A stretch of DNA of 64,000 nucleotides from the NCBI GenBank assembly GCA_964504565.1, contig CAZDEY010000006.1, positions 124,001 through 188,000 on the forward strand, read 5' to 3'. The notes under the pieces are model-generated. The model worked only from the letters and a program-made list of their open reading frames with translations. It was not told where the DNA came from and searched no databases. A program made the translations under genes and the position numbers. This document shows positions 16,254 through 23,925 of this stretch, one piece after another. Source of the stretch: Cesiribacter sp964504565. GTDB taxonomy: Bacteria > Bacteroidota > Bacteroidia > Cytophagales > Cyclobacteriaceae. Position 1 is the first letter of the stretch. Each line of letters starts with the position of its first letter.

Positions 16254-16270
16254 TCGGCTACGCGCCCCGG
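16254..16270. repeat. GC-rich CGGCTACGCGCCCCGG motif after anmK
   Basis: This short motif resembles the pieces inserted into the damaged tRNA copies (GCTGCGCGCCCCGG and GGCCTACGCG). No hairpin of terminator type is seen. The rest of the 187-nt spacer shows nothing I can name. Confidence 0.4.
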
Positions 16271-16429
16271 ACTCCTGCTGAGTGACTAGCTAATTCGTAG
16301 AATTCCTGGGCGGGTAGTGTCGGCTGCAGATATTCCTCAAGGCAAAACCCCAAATCAGTTCACCATCAAAGTACCATTAACCTTTTATTAGCCTTTATTT
16401 CTCCGGCAGATTTTCTAATTTTACCGCCA

Positions 16430-16921
16430 ATGCTACCAAAACGGTTCATCGGCGATAAAAACTATTTGTTACGCGAGGCGCAGGCTAACCTGCAAAACCG
16501 CTTAATGGTATACCTATGCGCGCAATTGCGCCGGGGCTACAGCCGGCAGTTTAATCCGCTAGGGTTGCAAGACCGGGTAACCGTAAAAATCAGCCAGACC
16601 CAACCGGCCTACCAAAACCTGGAAGGTTTATACGAAACCCTGGCCACCATTTATCGCTACACCCATCGTGACAATCAGTTGCCTCTACTTTTCTGCGGAA
16701 AAAGCCATACCGAAGTATATGGTTTGGAGTGGAGCAACTGGTTCATGCAACAGTGCAAGCAACTTTGCCGGCAGCCAGCGTTTATTAAATTAGGCTTAGG
16801 GCTGACTTTTCTAAATCCTCAGCTAGGTAATAACTTGGCCGAACTACGCATACGCCAGTATGTGCAGGAAATTTGGGGCTTGAAAGTACACAAGCGCTGG
16901 GGCTTACGGGTGGCAATTTAA
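16430..16921 (+). CDS. Hypothetical basic protein
   Basis: The 163-residue protein is not one I recognise. It is rich in Arg, Lys, Gln and Leu, with no signal peptide or membrane segment. Four cysteines are scattered (LMVYLCAQL, LLFCGKS, QQCKQLCRQ). The middle (LEGLYETLATIYRYTHRDNQ) is helical. Base composition resembles that of neighbouring genes, which supports it being native. It is followed after 4 bases by an AT-rich lipoprotein gene. Confidence 0.6.
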   Translation: MLPKRFIGDKNYLLREAQANLQNRLMVYLCAQLRRGYSRQFNPLGLQDRVTVKISQTQPAYQNLEGLYETLATIYRYTHRDNQLPLLFCGKSHTEVYGLEWSNWFMQQCKQLCRQPAFIKLGLGLTFLNPQLGNNLAELRIRQYVQEIWGLKVHKRWGLRVAI

Positions 16922-16925
16922 AATT

Positions 16926-17459
16926 GTGTCAAATTTTAAATTTATACCAACTCTAACCTTAAGCCTGCTTTTTGCTTTTTCGTGTGACAACAAATCTAAT
17001 GTCTGCATAAGCAAGAAAATGATAACCTGCTGTGAATCTTCTTACTTTTCAGATACTTTTGAGACTTTAGAACAACTTGAGAACGAATTAGCACTTTTAC
17101 CAAATCTTTTGAAATCAAAGGATACTCAGAGCTATATTCAACTTATTCAGAATATTAATCAAAGTGATGTAAGTAAAGAATTGGTTGATAGGCTTAGTAT
17201 CGGGAAACCGGCATTTTACTCACCGGGAAGACTAGGCTCAATCGTTAGTTGTATTAAAAGACCTCAAATTAACGCAACCATTAATCAAGAAAGTAAGTTT
17301 GTAAGCTTTTTGTTGCCATTATTGAGCACAGAATTTGACCGAAACAAAATACTTAACAGCATAATAAGGTTTAATAAAGCCCATAAAATTCATAATTGTA
17401 AGCTCAATAGACTCATGTTATTATATGCCATAGGTCACGTGCAGAGCGAACTTACTTGA
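16926..17459 (+). CDS. Small AT-rich lipoprotein-like protein
   Basis: Translation starts at a GTG 5 bases after the previous stop. The 177-residue product has a short signal segment ending in LLFAFSC, so Cys20 is a candidate lipidation site. The mature part is helical, with two early cysteine clusters (NVCISKKMITCCES). I recognise no family. The gene is clearly more AT-rich than its flanks, which may point to recent acquisition. It runs toward the lrp gene and no clear terminator is seen. Confidence 0.55.
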   Translation: MSNFKFIPTLTLSLLFAFSCDNKSNVCISKKMITCCESSYFSDTFETLEQLENELALLPNLLKSKDTQSYIQLIQNINQSDVSKELVDRLSIGKPAFYSPGRLGSIVSCIKRPQINATINQESKFVSFLLPLLSTEFDRNKILNSIIRFNKAHKIHNCKLNRLMLLYAIGHVQSELT

Positions 17460-17557
17460 GAATATTTAAGCTTTTTCATTGGCCTATATGTGTCCTAATA
17501 GATCAACAACACGTATTTAAGCCTAGAGATAGAAAACTGTTAATCAAAAACTTACGC

Positions 17558-18022
17558 TCATTCCAAAGGTATAGCTGTAGTATGCTTTATCTCGGTCATT
17601 ACAAAAAAGCTTTGCACGTGGCCGATGTGTTCAATAGTCGCTAATTCATCTACCAAAAATTTCTGATAGGCATCCATATTGGGCACCGCAATTTTCAAGA
17701 TATAATCCGAACCGCCGGCCACGTAGTAGCATTCCATAACCTGAGGCAGCGGCCTAATTTTTTCTTCAAATTTCTTTAGCTGGTGCTTGGCGTGCTCCTT
17801 TAGGCTGATTTGCGCCATTACAATTAACCCCTGCCCTAGCTTAGTGGTATCAAGTAGAGCTACGTACTGCTTTATATACCCTTGCTTCTCTAAGCGCTTC
17901 ACCCGTTCGTAAACCGGGGTTACCGTTAAACCCAACTCCTGAGCCAATTCCTTATTGGTTAAGCGGGTGTTTTGCTGAAGCAGGTTCAGGATTTTGATGT
18001 CCGTTTTATCTAAAGATTCCAA
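17558..18022 (-). CDS. Lrp/AsnC family transcriptional regulator
   Basis: The 154-residue protein has an N-terminal winged helix-turn-helix (DIKILNLLQQNTRLTNKELAQELGL, then VYERVKRLE) and a C-terminal RAM ligand-binding domain (MECYYVAGGSDYILKIAV). Length is normal for Lrp. It is divergent from a PLP-dependent sulfur amino-acid enzyme, the arrangement seen for the regulator and gene of methionine gamma-lyase in Pseudomonas putida (MdeR/MdeA). Regulation of that neighbour and of itself, by an amino acid, is therefore likely. Candidate operators lie in the shared spacer. Confidence 0.93.
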   Translation of the reverse strand: MESLDKTDIKILNLLQQNTRLTNKELAQELGLTVTPVYERVKRLEKQGYIKQYVALLDTTKLGQGLIVMAQISLKEHAKHQLKKFEEKIRPLPQVMECYYVAGGSDYILKIAVPNMDAYQKFLVDELATIEHIGHVQSFFVMTEIKHTTAIPLE

Positions 18023-18037
18023 TAGATAATTTTTCTA
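18023..18037. promoter_or_regulatory. Candidate Lrp-type operator (autoregulation)
   Basis: TAGATAATTTTTCTA matches the E. coli Lrp consensus YAGHAWATTWTDCTR at 14 of 15 positions and touches the lrp start codon. A weaker match (about 11 of 15) at 18065-18079 lies 42 bp away, four helical turns, on the side of the divergent enzyme gene. Confidence 0.5.
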
Positions 18038-18164
18038 ATTCAAGTATAACTCAAGGCTCTAAATTAGATATATTTTCTTCCTGTCTAGCGAATAGTAGTT
18101 TTATTTTCTTACATATTCACCTTATCAGGAAATATCTTCAACTTATTGGAAAGATTAGCGTGAT

Positions 18165-19415
18165 ATGGATTACAACAGTATGAGACCGGAAAGCTTAATG
18201 ATGAGCTACGGATATAAGCCTGAGCTTTCGGAAGGGGCCATAAAATGCCCAATATTTCAGACCTCTACTTTCGTTTTTAAGAAGGCTGAAGAAGGTAAAG
18301 CCTTTTTTCAGGTCGCCTACGGACAGAGGAAGCAGGAGGAAGGAGAACAATTGGGCTTAATTTACAGTCGCCTCAATAACCCCGACCTGGAAATTCTGGA
18401 AGACCGCCTGACCCTCTGGGATAAGGCCGAAGCCTGTGCGGTATTCGAAAGCGGTATGTCGGCCATCAGTACTACCCTGATGGAGTTCTTACGCCCCGGC
18501 GACCTTCTGCTTTTCAGCACCCCGGTCTACGGCGGCTCCGATCACTTTATTCACCATGTGCTTACGCGCTTCGGCATCAACATAATGCCGTTCACTGCCG
18601 GGGAATCTAAGGAAGATTTAATTAAGCGTATTGAGGGAAGTGGCAATGCCGACAAATTAGCTATGGTTTACGTAGAAAGCCCGGCAAACCCAACCAATGC
18701 CCTGTTCGATATTGAGGCCTGCGCGGAAGTTGCGAAACACTTCTCAACCGAAGAGCGGCAAGTAGTTACCGCGGTAGATAACACCTATATGGGTCCGCTG
18801 TGGCAGCACCCGCTAAAGCATGGTGCTGATCTGGTAATTTATAGCGCCACTAAATATATAGGCGGCCATTCCGACGTGGTTGCCGGAGCTTGTTTGGGTA
18901 GTAAAGCGCTAATTACCCGCGTAAAAGGGTTACGTACCTTTATGGGCAACATGGCCGGCCCCTGGACGGCCTGGTTACTTATGCGCAGCCTGGAAACCCT
19001 AAAGGTGCGTATGGAACAGCAGGCCCGCAATGCGGCTCAGGTAGCTGAGTTCTTAAAAAATCACCCAAAAATTGAAAAGGTATATTACCTGGGTTTTCTG
19101 GAAGATAATGATCCGCAGAAAGAGATATTTAAGCGCCAGCTAAGCTCGGCCGGAGCTATGCTTTCTTTTGATGTAAGAGGCGGTGAAGCCGAGGCCTTTA
19201 AATTTCTGAATGCCCTGAAGCTGATAAAATTGGCCGTTAGCCTGGGTTCAACCGAAAGCCTGGCTCAGCACCCCTACTCCATGACCCACGCCGACGTAAG
19301 CCAAGACGACAAAAACCGCCTGGGCCTTACCGAAAAAATGGTACGCTTATCAGTAGGCGTAGAGTATCACAAAGATATAATTTGGGATATTCAGCATGCT
19401 TTGGAGGTGGTTTAG
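18165..19415 (+). CDS. Cys/Met metabolism PLP enzyme (methionine gamma-lyase / cystathionine gamma-synthase family)
   Basis: This 416-residue fold-type I PLP enzyme has the Schiff-base lysine Lys230 in IYSATKYIGGHSD, the PLP-phosphate loop ESGMSAIST (residues 95-103), and the aspartate in AVDNTYMGP. The family covers methionine gamma-lyase, cystathionine gamma-synthase/lyase and sulfhydrylases, and sequence alone does not fix which. The insertion FFQVAYGQRKQEEGEQLG after the usual N-terminal strand is not found in E. coli MetB. The divergent Lrp regulator suggests control by an amino acid, which favours a catabolic lyase. It ends at a long palindromic terminator. Confidence 0.9.
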   Translation: MDYNSMRPESLMMSYGYKPELSEGAIKCPIFQTSTFVFKKAEEGKAFFQVAYGQRKQEEGEQLGLIYSRLNNPDLEILEDRLTLWDKAEACAVFESGMSAISTTLMEFLRPGDLLLFSTPVYGGSDHFIHHVLTRFGINIMPFTAGESKEDLIKRIEGSGNADKLAMVYVESPANPTNALFDIEACAEVAKHFSTEERQVVTAVDNTYMGPLWQHPLKHGADLVIYSATKYIGGHSDVVAGACLGSKALITRVKGLRTFMGNMAGPWTAWLLMRSLETLKVRMEQQARNAAQVAEFLKNHPKIEKVYYLGFLEDNDPQKEIFKRQLSSAGAMLSFDVRGGEAEAFKFLNALKLIKLAVSLGSTESLAQHPYSMTHADVSQDDKNRLGLTEKMVRLSVGVEYHKDIIWDIQHALEVV

Positions 19416-19432
19416 CCTTGATTTGGAAAAAT

Positions 19433-19464
19433 TAATAGCTCAAGGTTTAAACCTTGAGCTATTA
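19433..19464. terminator. Bidirectional terminator, 32-bp perfect palindrome
   Basis: Sixteen bases are followed at once by their exact complement around the centre AAGGTTTAAACCTT. It separates two convergent genes. The same AAGGTTT/AAACCTT core forms the palindrome at 37316-37348. Confidence 0.85.
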
Positions 19465-19483
19465 AAATGCTATGAGAATAAAA

Positions 19484-20620
19484 TCAGGAACTCCACCGAT
19501 CAAATTTGATATTCAGGGCTTTTTCAAATTCCCGAAGCTTTATGGTCTGGTTGGCGGCTAATAGCACTATTGAACTACCGGTTTCCCCGGCCCGGCCAGT
19601 ACGGCCGCTGCGGTGGGTATAACTCTCGGTGGTTTCCGGTAAACTGTAGTGGATTACGTAGGCCAGGTTGTTGATATCCAGGCCGCGGGCGGCTACATCA
19701 GTAGCAATCAGCACATCAAATTCGCGGCGGTTTTTAAAGGCGCGCATTACCGTGTCGCGTTCCGATTGCTGCAAATCGCCGTGCAATTCTCCGGACGGAA
19801 CGTTTTTGGCTTTTAACTGCGCAGCCAGCGTATGGCACTGCTTTTTAGTCTGACAAAAAATAATTCCTCGGGTCTCGGTTTGGTCCTTCTCAAAATTGCT
19901 TAAAAGATCGAGTATGGCCTGTAGCTTTTCTTTTTCCGGTACCATATACTGATAGTGCGATATGGTTTTGCTCACCTTCATCTGCTGGGCAACCTTGATA
20001 ACCGGAGCATCTTTGTGTAGGTACTTCCCTATTAATTTCTCAACCTCCCCTTCTAAAGTAGCCGAGAATAACCAAGTTTGCTGTAGGTAGGGCAGTTGGC
20101 TAATAATATTATCTACTTCCGATTGAAAGCCCATTTTCAGAATTTCGTCGGCTTCATCCAGCACTAGAGTCATAACTTCGTGTAGAGAAACCGCTTTTCT
20201 TTCCAGCAAATCTAGCAGACGACCGGGCGTAGCAACTATAATTTGCGAGGGACGCTGCAAACGTTGTATCTGCTGATTAATAGGCGCACCGCCATACACC
20301 GCTTCGGTAAATACTTTAACGCCGTACTTAGTAAAGCGGAACAACTGCTTGGCTACCTGCTGGCAAAGTTCGCGCGTGGGGGTAATTACCAAAGCTTGTA
20401 CCTGAGAATTTTCAGGATCAACCTTGTGAAGTAGCGGTAAACCAAAAGCCGCAGTTTTGCCGGTGCCTGTTTGGGCCTGGGCTACCAAATCGGTAGTTTT
20501 TTTAAGTAGCAAGGGTATACAACGCTCCTGAATTTCAGTAGGCTGCTTTAGCCCTAGTTCATCTAATGCTGGTTTAAATGAGGAAGCAACGCCTAAGTCC
20601 TGAAAGTTTGCCATATTCAT
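19484..20620 (-). CDS. DEAD-box RNA helicase
   Basis: The 378-residue protein has the full DEAD-box set: Q motif near residue 30 (PTEIQ), motif I AQTGTGKT at 49-56, PTRELCQQ, TPGRLLD, VLDEADEIL, SATL, and the C-terminal helicase motifs ATDVAARGLDI and HRSGRTGRAG. It stops soon after the core with no basic tail, shorter than RhlE or DeaD. It unwinds short RNA duplexes, probably in ribosome assembly or RNA turnover. Transcription starts downstream of a tRNA-Arg terminator. Confidence 0.94.
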   Translation of the reverse strand: MNMANFQDLGVASSFKPALDELGLKQPTEIQERCIPLLLKKTTDLVAQAQTGTGKTAAFGLPLLHKVDPENSQVQALVITPTRELCQQVAKQLFRFTKYGVKVFTEAVYGGAPINQQIQRLQRPSQIIVATPGRLLDLLERKAVSLHEVMTLVLDEADEILKMGFQSEVDNIISQLPYLQQTWLFSATLEGEVEKLIGKYLHKDAPVIKVAQQMKVSKTISHYQYMVPEKEKLQAILDLLSNFEKDQTETRGIIFCQTKKQCHTLAAQLKAKNVPSGELHGDLQQSERDTVMRAFKNRREFDVLIATDVAARGLDINNLAYVIHYSLPETTESYTHRSGRTGRAGETGSSIVLLAANQTIKLREFEKALNIKFDRWSS

Positions 20621-20628
20621 TAAGTAAG

Positions 20629-20660
20629 AAAGCCTGTACTTTGGTTTTAGTACAGGCTTT
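20629..20660 (-). terminator. Terminator of tRNA-Arg
   Basis: A perfect 12-bp stem AAAGCCTGTACT/AGTACAGGCTTT lies 3' of the minus-strand tRNA gene, immediately before the helicase start codon. Confidence 0.8.
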
Positions 20661-20666
20661 ATATAG

Positions 20667-20738
20667 TAGCCTTGCTAGGAATCGAACCTAGATCTAGAGT
20701 TTAGGAAACTCCTATTCTATCCATTGAACTACAAGGCC
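20667..20738 (-). tRNA. tRNA-Arg (anticodon CCT)
   Basis: A 72-nt cloverleaf on the minus strand: acceptor GGCCTTG/CAAGGCT with one G-T pair and discriminator A, D arm GTTC-AATGGATA-GAAT, anticodon arm GGAGT-TTCCTAA-ACTCT and T arm CTAGG-TTCGATT-CCTAG. CCA is not encoded. Confidence 0.95.
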
Positions 20739-20767
20739 AAAAATTTACCCAATTCATTAATCAGTTC

Positions 20768-20862
20768 CGGCAAGAATCGAACCGCGCCGCGTAGGCTTGC
20801 ATCTAGAGTTTAGGAAGCTTCCCGCCGCGGCGCGGTATTCTATCCATTGAACTACGGGACCA
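20768..20862 (-). pseudogene. Damaged tRNA-Arg copy with inverted-repeat insertions
   Basis: The minus strand keeps the acceptor (one mismatch), the D arm GTTCAATGGATAGAAT, the anticodon loop TTCCTAA with ACTCT, and a T stem GCAAG/CTTGC with loop TTCGATT. The 5' strand of the anticodon stem is replaced by 19 GC-rich bases, and a 14-nt GC-rich piece enters the T stem just before the last G of its 5' strand. The two pieces contain a perfect 11-bp inverted repeat (20781-20791 and 20826-20836). The T-arm insertion point is the same as in the damaged tRNA-Asn copy near 655. Confidence 0.8.
20781..20836. repeat. 11-bp perfect inverted repeat, ACCGCGCCGCG, inside a tRNA-Arg copy
   Basis: ACCGCGCCGCG at 20781-20791 and CGCGGCGCGGT at 20826-20836 enclose 34 nt, including the anticodon loop remnant. 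The left arm continues into GTAGGC, giving on the minus strand GCCTACGCGGCGCGG, very like GCCTACGCGCCGCGG near 713. Confidence 0.85.
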
Positions 20863-20914
20863 ATATTTCATTGGGCTTCAAAAATAGAGAAGTTAAGCGG
20901 TTGTGCCAAATTTC

Positions 20915-22105
20915 CTATTCCACCTCCTCGTCTTCTGGATCAGGAAAGTATACATACTCATCTTCCAGGAAGTTGGGGTAAATTTGGCGGTGAATAGCTT
21001 TAACCTGTTCGTATACCTTTCTCCTTAATTCCGAAACGTTCTTCTTCTTCAGGGCCGAAATATATACGTGGTCTACCACCGACTCGCCTTCGTAGGCTTG
21101 GTCTTCCAATTCAGCTTGCTCTTCGGCAGTTAGCGCATCAATTTTATTATAAACCATAAGTACCGGCTTATCGCCGGCCCCAATTTCAGCCAGGGTATCT
21201 TGTACAACCTCCATTTGTTCGTAGTGATTTTCGTGGCTTACATCAACTACGTGAACCAACAAATCGGCCTCGCGCACCTCATCCAACGTGCTTTTAAAGC
21301 ATTCAACCAAGGTGTGAGGAAGTTTTCGGATGAACCCAACCGTATCGGTCAATAAAAACGGTATGCGCTCAATTACTACTTTGCGTACCGTTGAGTCTAC
21401 TGTTGCAAACAATTTATCTTCTGCAAACACATCAGATTTAGAAAGCAACTGCATTAGGGTACTTTTACCCACATTGGTATATCCTACCAAGGCTACGCGA
21501 GCCATACGCTCACGGCCTTTACGCTGGGTTTGGCTCTGCTTATCTATTTTATCTAGCTTATCGCGGTACTGGGCAATTTTGTCGCGTACAATCCGGCGGT
21601 CGGTTTCCAACTCCTTTTCACCCGGGCCCCGCATACCAATACCACCCTTTTGCTTGCTAAGGTGCGTCCACATACGGGTTAGGCGGGGCAGTAAATACTG
21701 ATACTGGGCCAATTCCACCTGGGCTTTGGCTTGGGCAGTTTGGGCTCTAAGGCTGAAAATATTCAGAATTAGTAAGCTTCGGTCCAGAATTTTCACTTTA
21801 AGCTCGTGTTCCAGGTTTCGCACCTGCGAGGGGGAAAGATCATCGTCAAAAATAACCATATCGGCCTCCTTAGCCTGCACAAATTCCCTGATATCTTCCA
21901 GCTTGCCTTTACCTACAAAGGTGCGTACATCGGGCTTATCTAGCTTTTGGGTGAACGTGCCGATAGTTTCGGCACCGGAGGTTTGAGCCAAAAAGGCCAA
22001 TTCATCCAGGTATTCTTCGGTTTGTTCGGTGCTCTGCCTGCCGGTAGTTAGTGCAACCAGAACGGCTTTTTCGGGCACCGGGGCGGTAGAGAAAGTTTTC
22101 GTCAT
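20915..22105 (-). CDS. hflX: GTPase HflX
   Basis: The 396-residue protein has the HflX N-terminal domain (including FVGKGKLEDIREFV and FDDDLSPSQVRNLE), the linker GGIGMRGPGEKELETDRR and a GTPase domain with G1 GYTNVGKST, G3 DTVGF and G4 NKID. HflX splits 70S or 100S ribosomes under stress and can rescue stalled ones. The C-terminal tail is short and acidic (EDEEVE). It is a single gene, divergent from the exopolysaccharide operon. Confidence is high. Confidence 0.96.
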   Translation of the reverse strand: MTKTFSTAPVPEKAVLVALTTGRQSTEQTEEYLDELAFLAQTSGAETIGTFTQKLDKPDVRTFVGKGKLEDIREFVQAKEADMVIFDDDLSPSQVRNLEHELKVKILDRSLLILNIFSLRAQTAQAKAQVELAQYQYLLPRLTRMWTHLSKQKGGIGMRGPGEKELETDRRIVRDKIAQYRDKLDKIDKQSQTQRKGRERMARVALVGYTNVGKSTLMQLLSKSDVFAEDKLFATVDSTVRKVVIERIPFLLTDTVGFIRKLPHTLVECFKSTLDEVREADLLVHVVDVSHENHYEQMEVVQDTLAEIGAGDKPVLMVYNKIDALTAEEQAELEDQAYEGESVVDHVYISALKKKNVSELRRKVYEQVKAIHRQIYPNFLEDEYVYFPDPEDEEVE

Positions 22106-22211
22106 ATAATAATTAGTACGTAAGCGAACCTTAATAACAGCTATGAGGCAACCAGGGTTCTCTCGCCGCTAAATTAGAAGGAATATTCTTCAGGAAAGAG
22201 CAGAACTTTTA

Positions 22212-22219
22212 TAATTTTG
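22212..22219 (+). promoter_or_regulatory. Possible -7 box for the exopolysaccharide operon
   Basis: TAATTTTG fits the Bacteroidota -7 consensus TAnnTTTG and lies 53 bases before the first start codon. The expected -33 position carries only TTC, so this is tentative. Confidence 0.4.
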
Positions 22220-22271
22220 CAAATTAGGGTGTGTACCAAGTAAAATTATAACGGTACACATAGTCCTGAGC

Positions 22272-23380
22272 ATGAAGAAGGTTGCCATTGTAATTAATAC
22301 TTCCTGGAATATATATAACTTCCGGATGAACCTGCTGAAGGCTTTACAAGCCGATGGTATGCAGATTTACGCAATTGCACCCCCCGATGCATATTCTAAA
22401 AAATTAGAGGAAGCCGGGTTTACCTACGTTCCGGTAAAAATGCAAAGCACCGGTGCTAATCCGTTTAACGAGTTAGGTGTAATACACGAATTGTATCATG
22501 CTTACCGAAAAATTAAACCGGATGTAGTCCTGCACTATACTATAAAACCTAACTTGTACGGTTCGGTGGTAGCCCGCATGTTGGGCATACCCTGCATAAA
22601 TAATGTCAGTGGTTTAGGCACTGCTTTTTTGCAAGATAATCTGGTTGCCAAAATTGCCCGTAAGCTCTACCGCTTTGCCTTTAGAACCCCGGAAAAAGTA
22701 TTTTTTCAAAATAGCGACGACCGAAGAATTTTTGTAAAGTTTGGTTTGGTAAAGCCTGAAGTCACTGAGGTAATTCCCGGTTCCGGCGTAGATACGGCGC
22801 GCTTCTCGCCCAATGGCCACTATAAGCAGGAAGAGTTTGTTTTCTTAATGATTTCGCGGGTGCTGTACGACAAAGGTGTGGTAGAATACGCCGAGGCTAT
22901 ACGTCAGCTAAAAAATAAAGGTATACACGCCAAGTTTCAGCTATTGGGGGCTACCGACCCCGGCCACCGTAGCGGCATTCCTATTAGCGAGCTAAAAAGC
23001 TGGCAAAACGAAGGGCTTATTGACTATATAGGCACGGCTGATGATGTGCTGCCGGTTATCCGCAAGGCCGATTGCGTAGTATTGCNNNNNNNNNNACCCT
23101 TTTAGAAGCAGCCAGCGTAGGTAAGCCCCTGATTGCTACCGATGTGCCTGGCTGTAACAATGTAGTAGTGCACGGTAAAAACGGGTATCTGTGCAAAGCA
23201 AAAGACAGCCAAGACTTAGCCAGCAAGCTTTTTAGTATGTATAACCTGCCTAATAGCGAACGCCTGGATATGGGCAAAGAAAGCCGGTTGATTGCCGAAC
23301 AGAAATTTGACGAAAAATTTGTTATTGACCGCTACCGCGATACAATTAAAGAACTTATATCTTCTTCAATTCAAGAATAA
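22272..23380 (+). CDS. GT4-type glycosyltransferase, interrupted by an assembly gap
   Basis: Two reading frames that meet at ten Ns (23086-23095) are one gene. The first part (MKKVAIVINTSWNIYNFR ... RKADCVVL) is the GT-B N-terminal half plus the start of the donor domain; after the gap TLLEAASVGKPLIATDVPG continues the GT4 E-x7-E region. What is missing is the conserved P-S-Y-R-E-G-like stretch. To keep the frame the real gap must be 2 modulo 3 in length, not 10. The enzyme would transfer a sugar from a nucleotide-sugar to a lipid-linked glycan on the cytosolic face. It is the first gene of a tight operon with rfbC 3 bases downstream. Confidence 0.9.
23086..23095. other. Assembly gap (10 N)
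   Basis: Ten Ns stand for unknown bases inside the glycosyltransferase gene. Frame comparison shows the number is a placeholder. Confidence 0.98.
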
Positions 23381-23383
23381 CTA

Positions 23384-23923
23384 ATGGAAGCTAAGTACCC
23401 CGCAATAAAAGGTTTAGTAGAAGTAAGCCCCCGAATATTTCCGGATGATAGGGGAATTTTTTTTGAAAGCTACCACTCTAAACGCCTGAAAGAATTAGGC
23501 ATTAAAGATAATTTTGTACAGGATAATGAATCCTTTTCGCATAAAGGCGTACTGCGCGGCATACACTTTCAAAATTCGCCCAGTAAGCAGTCTAAGTTAA
23601 TCCGGGTTATTTCAGGTAAAATTCTGGATGTAGCGGTAGACTTAAGGCCCGACTCTCCCACCTTTGGCCAACATTACAGCACCATATTGGATGGGGTAAG
23701 CCACAAAATGTTTTATATACCGGAAGGTTTCGGCCACGGTTTTGTAGCCCTGGAGGACACCATTTTGTTATACAAGTGCAACGACTACTACGATAAAGCC
23801 GCCGAGGGTGGTATTCTTTGGAACGATCCGGTGCTAAATATTGATTGGGGTATTGACAACCCCAAAGTATCGGAAAAAGACCAGCAGTTGCCTACCTTAG
23901 CGGAGTATAAGAAAACACTTTAG
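23384..23923 (+). CDS. rfbC: dTDP-4-dehydrorhamnose 3,5-epimerase
   Basis: This 179-residue cupin enzyme epimerises dTDP-4-keto-6-deoxyglucose on the way to dTDP-L-rhamnose. The motifs FVQDNESFSHKGVLRGIHFQ with catalytic His61, the KLIRVISGKILDVAVDLR strand and FGHGFVAL are all present, at normal length. RfbA, RfbB and RfbD are not in the window, so they must be elsewhere or the enzyme serves a related sugar. It is 3 bases after the glycosyltransferase and 2 bases before the export lipoprotein. Confidence 0.95.
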   Translation: MEAKYPAIKGLVEVSPRIFPDDRGIFFESYHSKRLKELGIKDNFVQDNESFSHKGVLRGIHFQNSPSKQSKLIRVISGKILDVAVDLRPDSPTFGQHYSTILDGVSHKMFYIPEGFGHGFVALEDTILLYKCNDYYDKAAEGGILWNDPVLNIDWGIDNPKVSEKDQQLPTLAEYKKTL

Positions 23924-23925
23924 TA

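Noticed and set aside
17456..17644. A 62-codon frame overlapping the end of the lipoprotein gene and the lrp gene
   Set aside because: It has a weak TTG start, no family, and runs antisense into a well-supported lrp gene.
18065..18079. Second Lrp box as a separate confident feature
   Set aside because: It matches only about 11 of 15 positions in AT-rich DNA, so it is given only as support for the first box.
23072..23277. Short frames that run through the Ns at 23086-23095 in other frames or on the other strand
   Set aside because: Their continuity depends on the arbitrary number of Ns.
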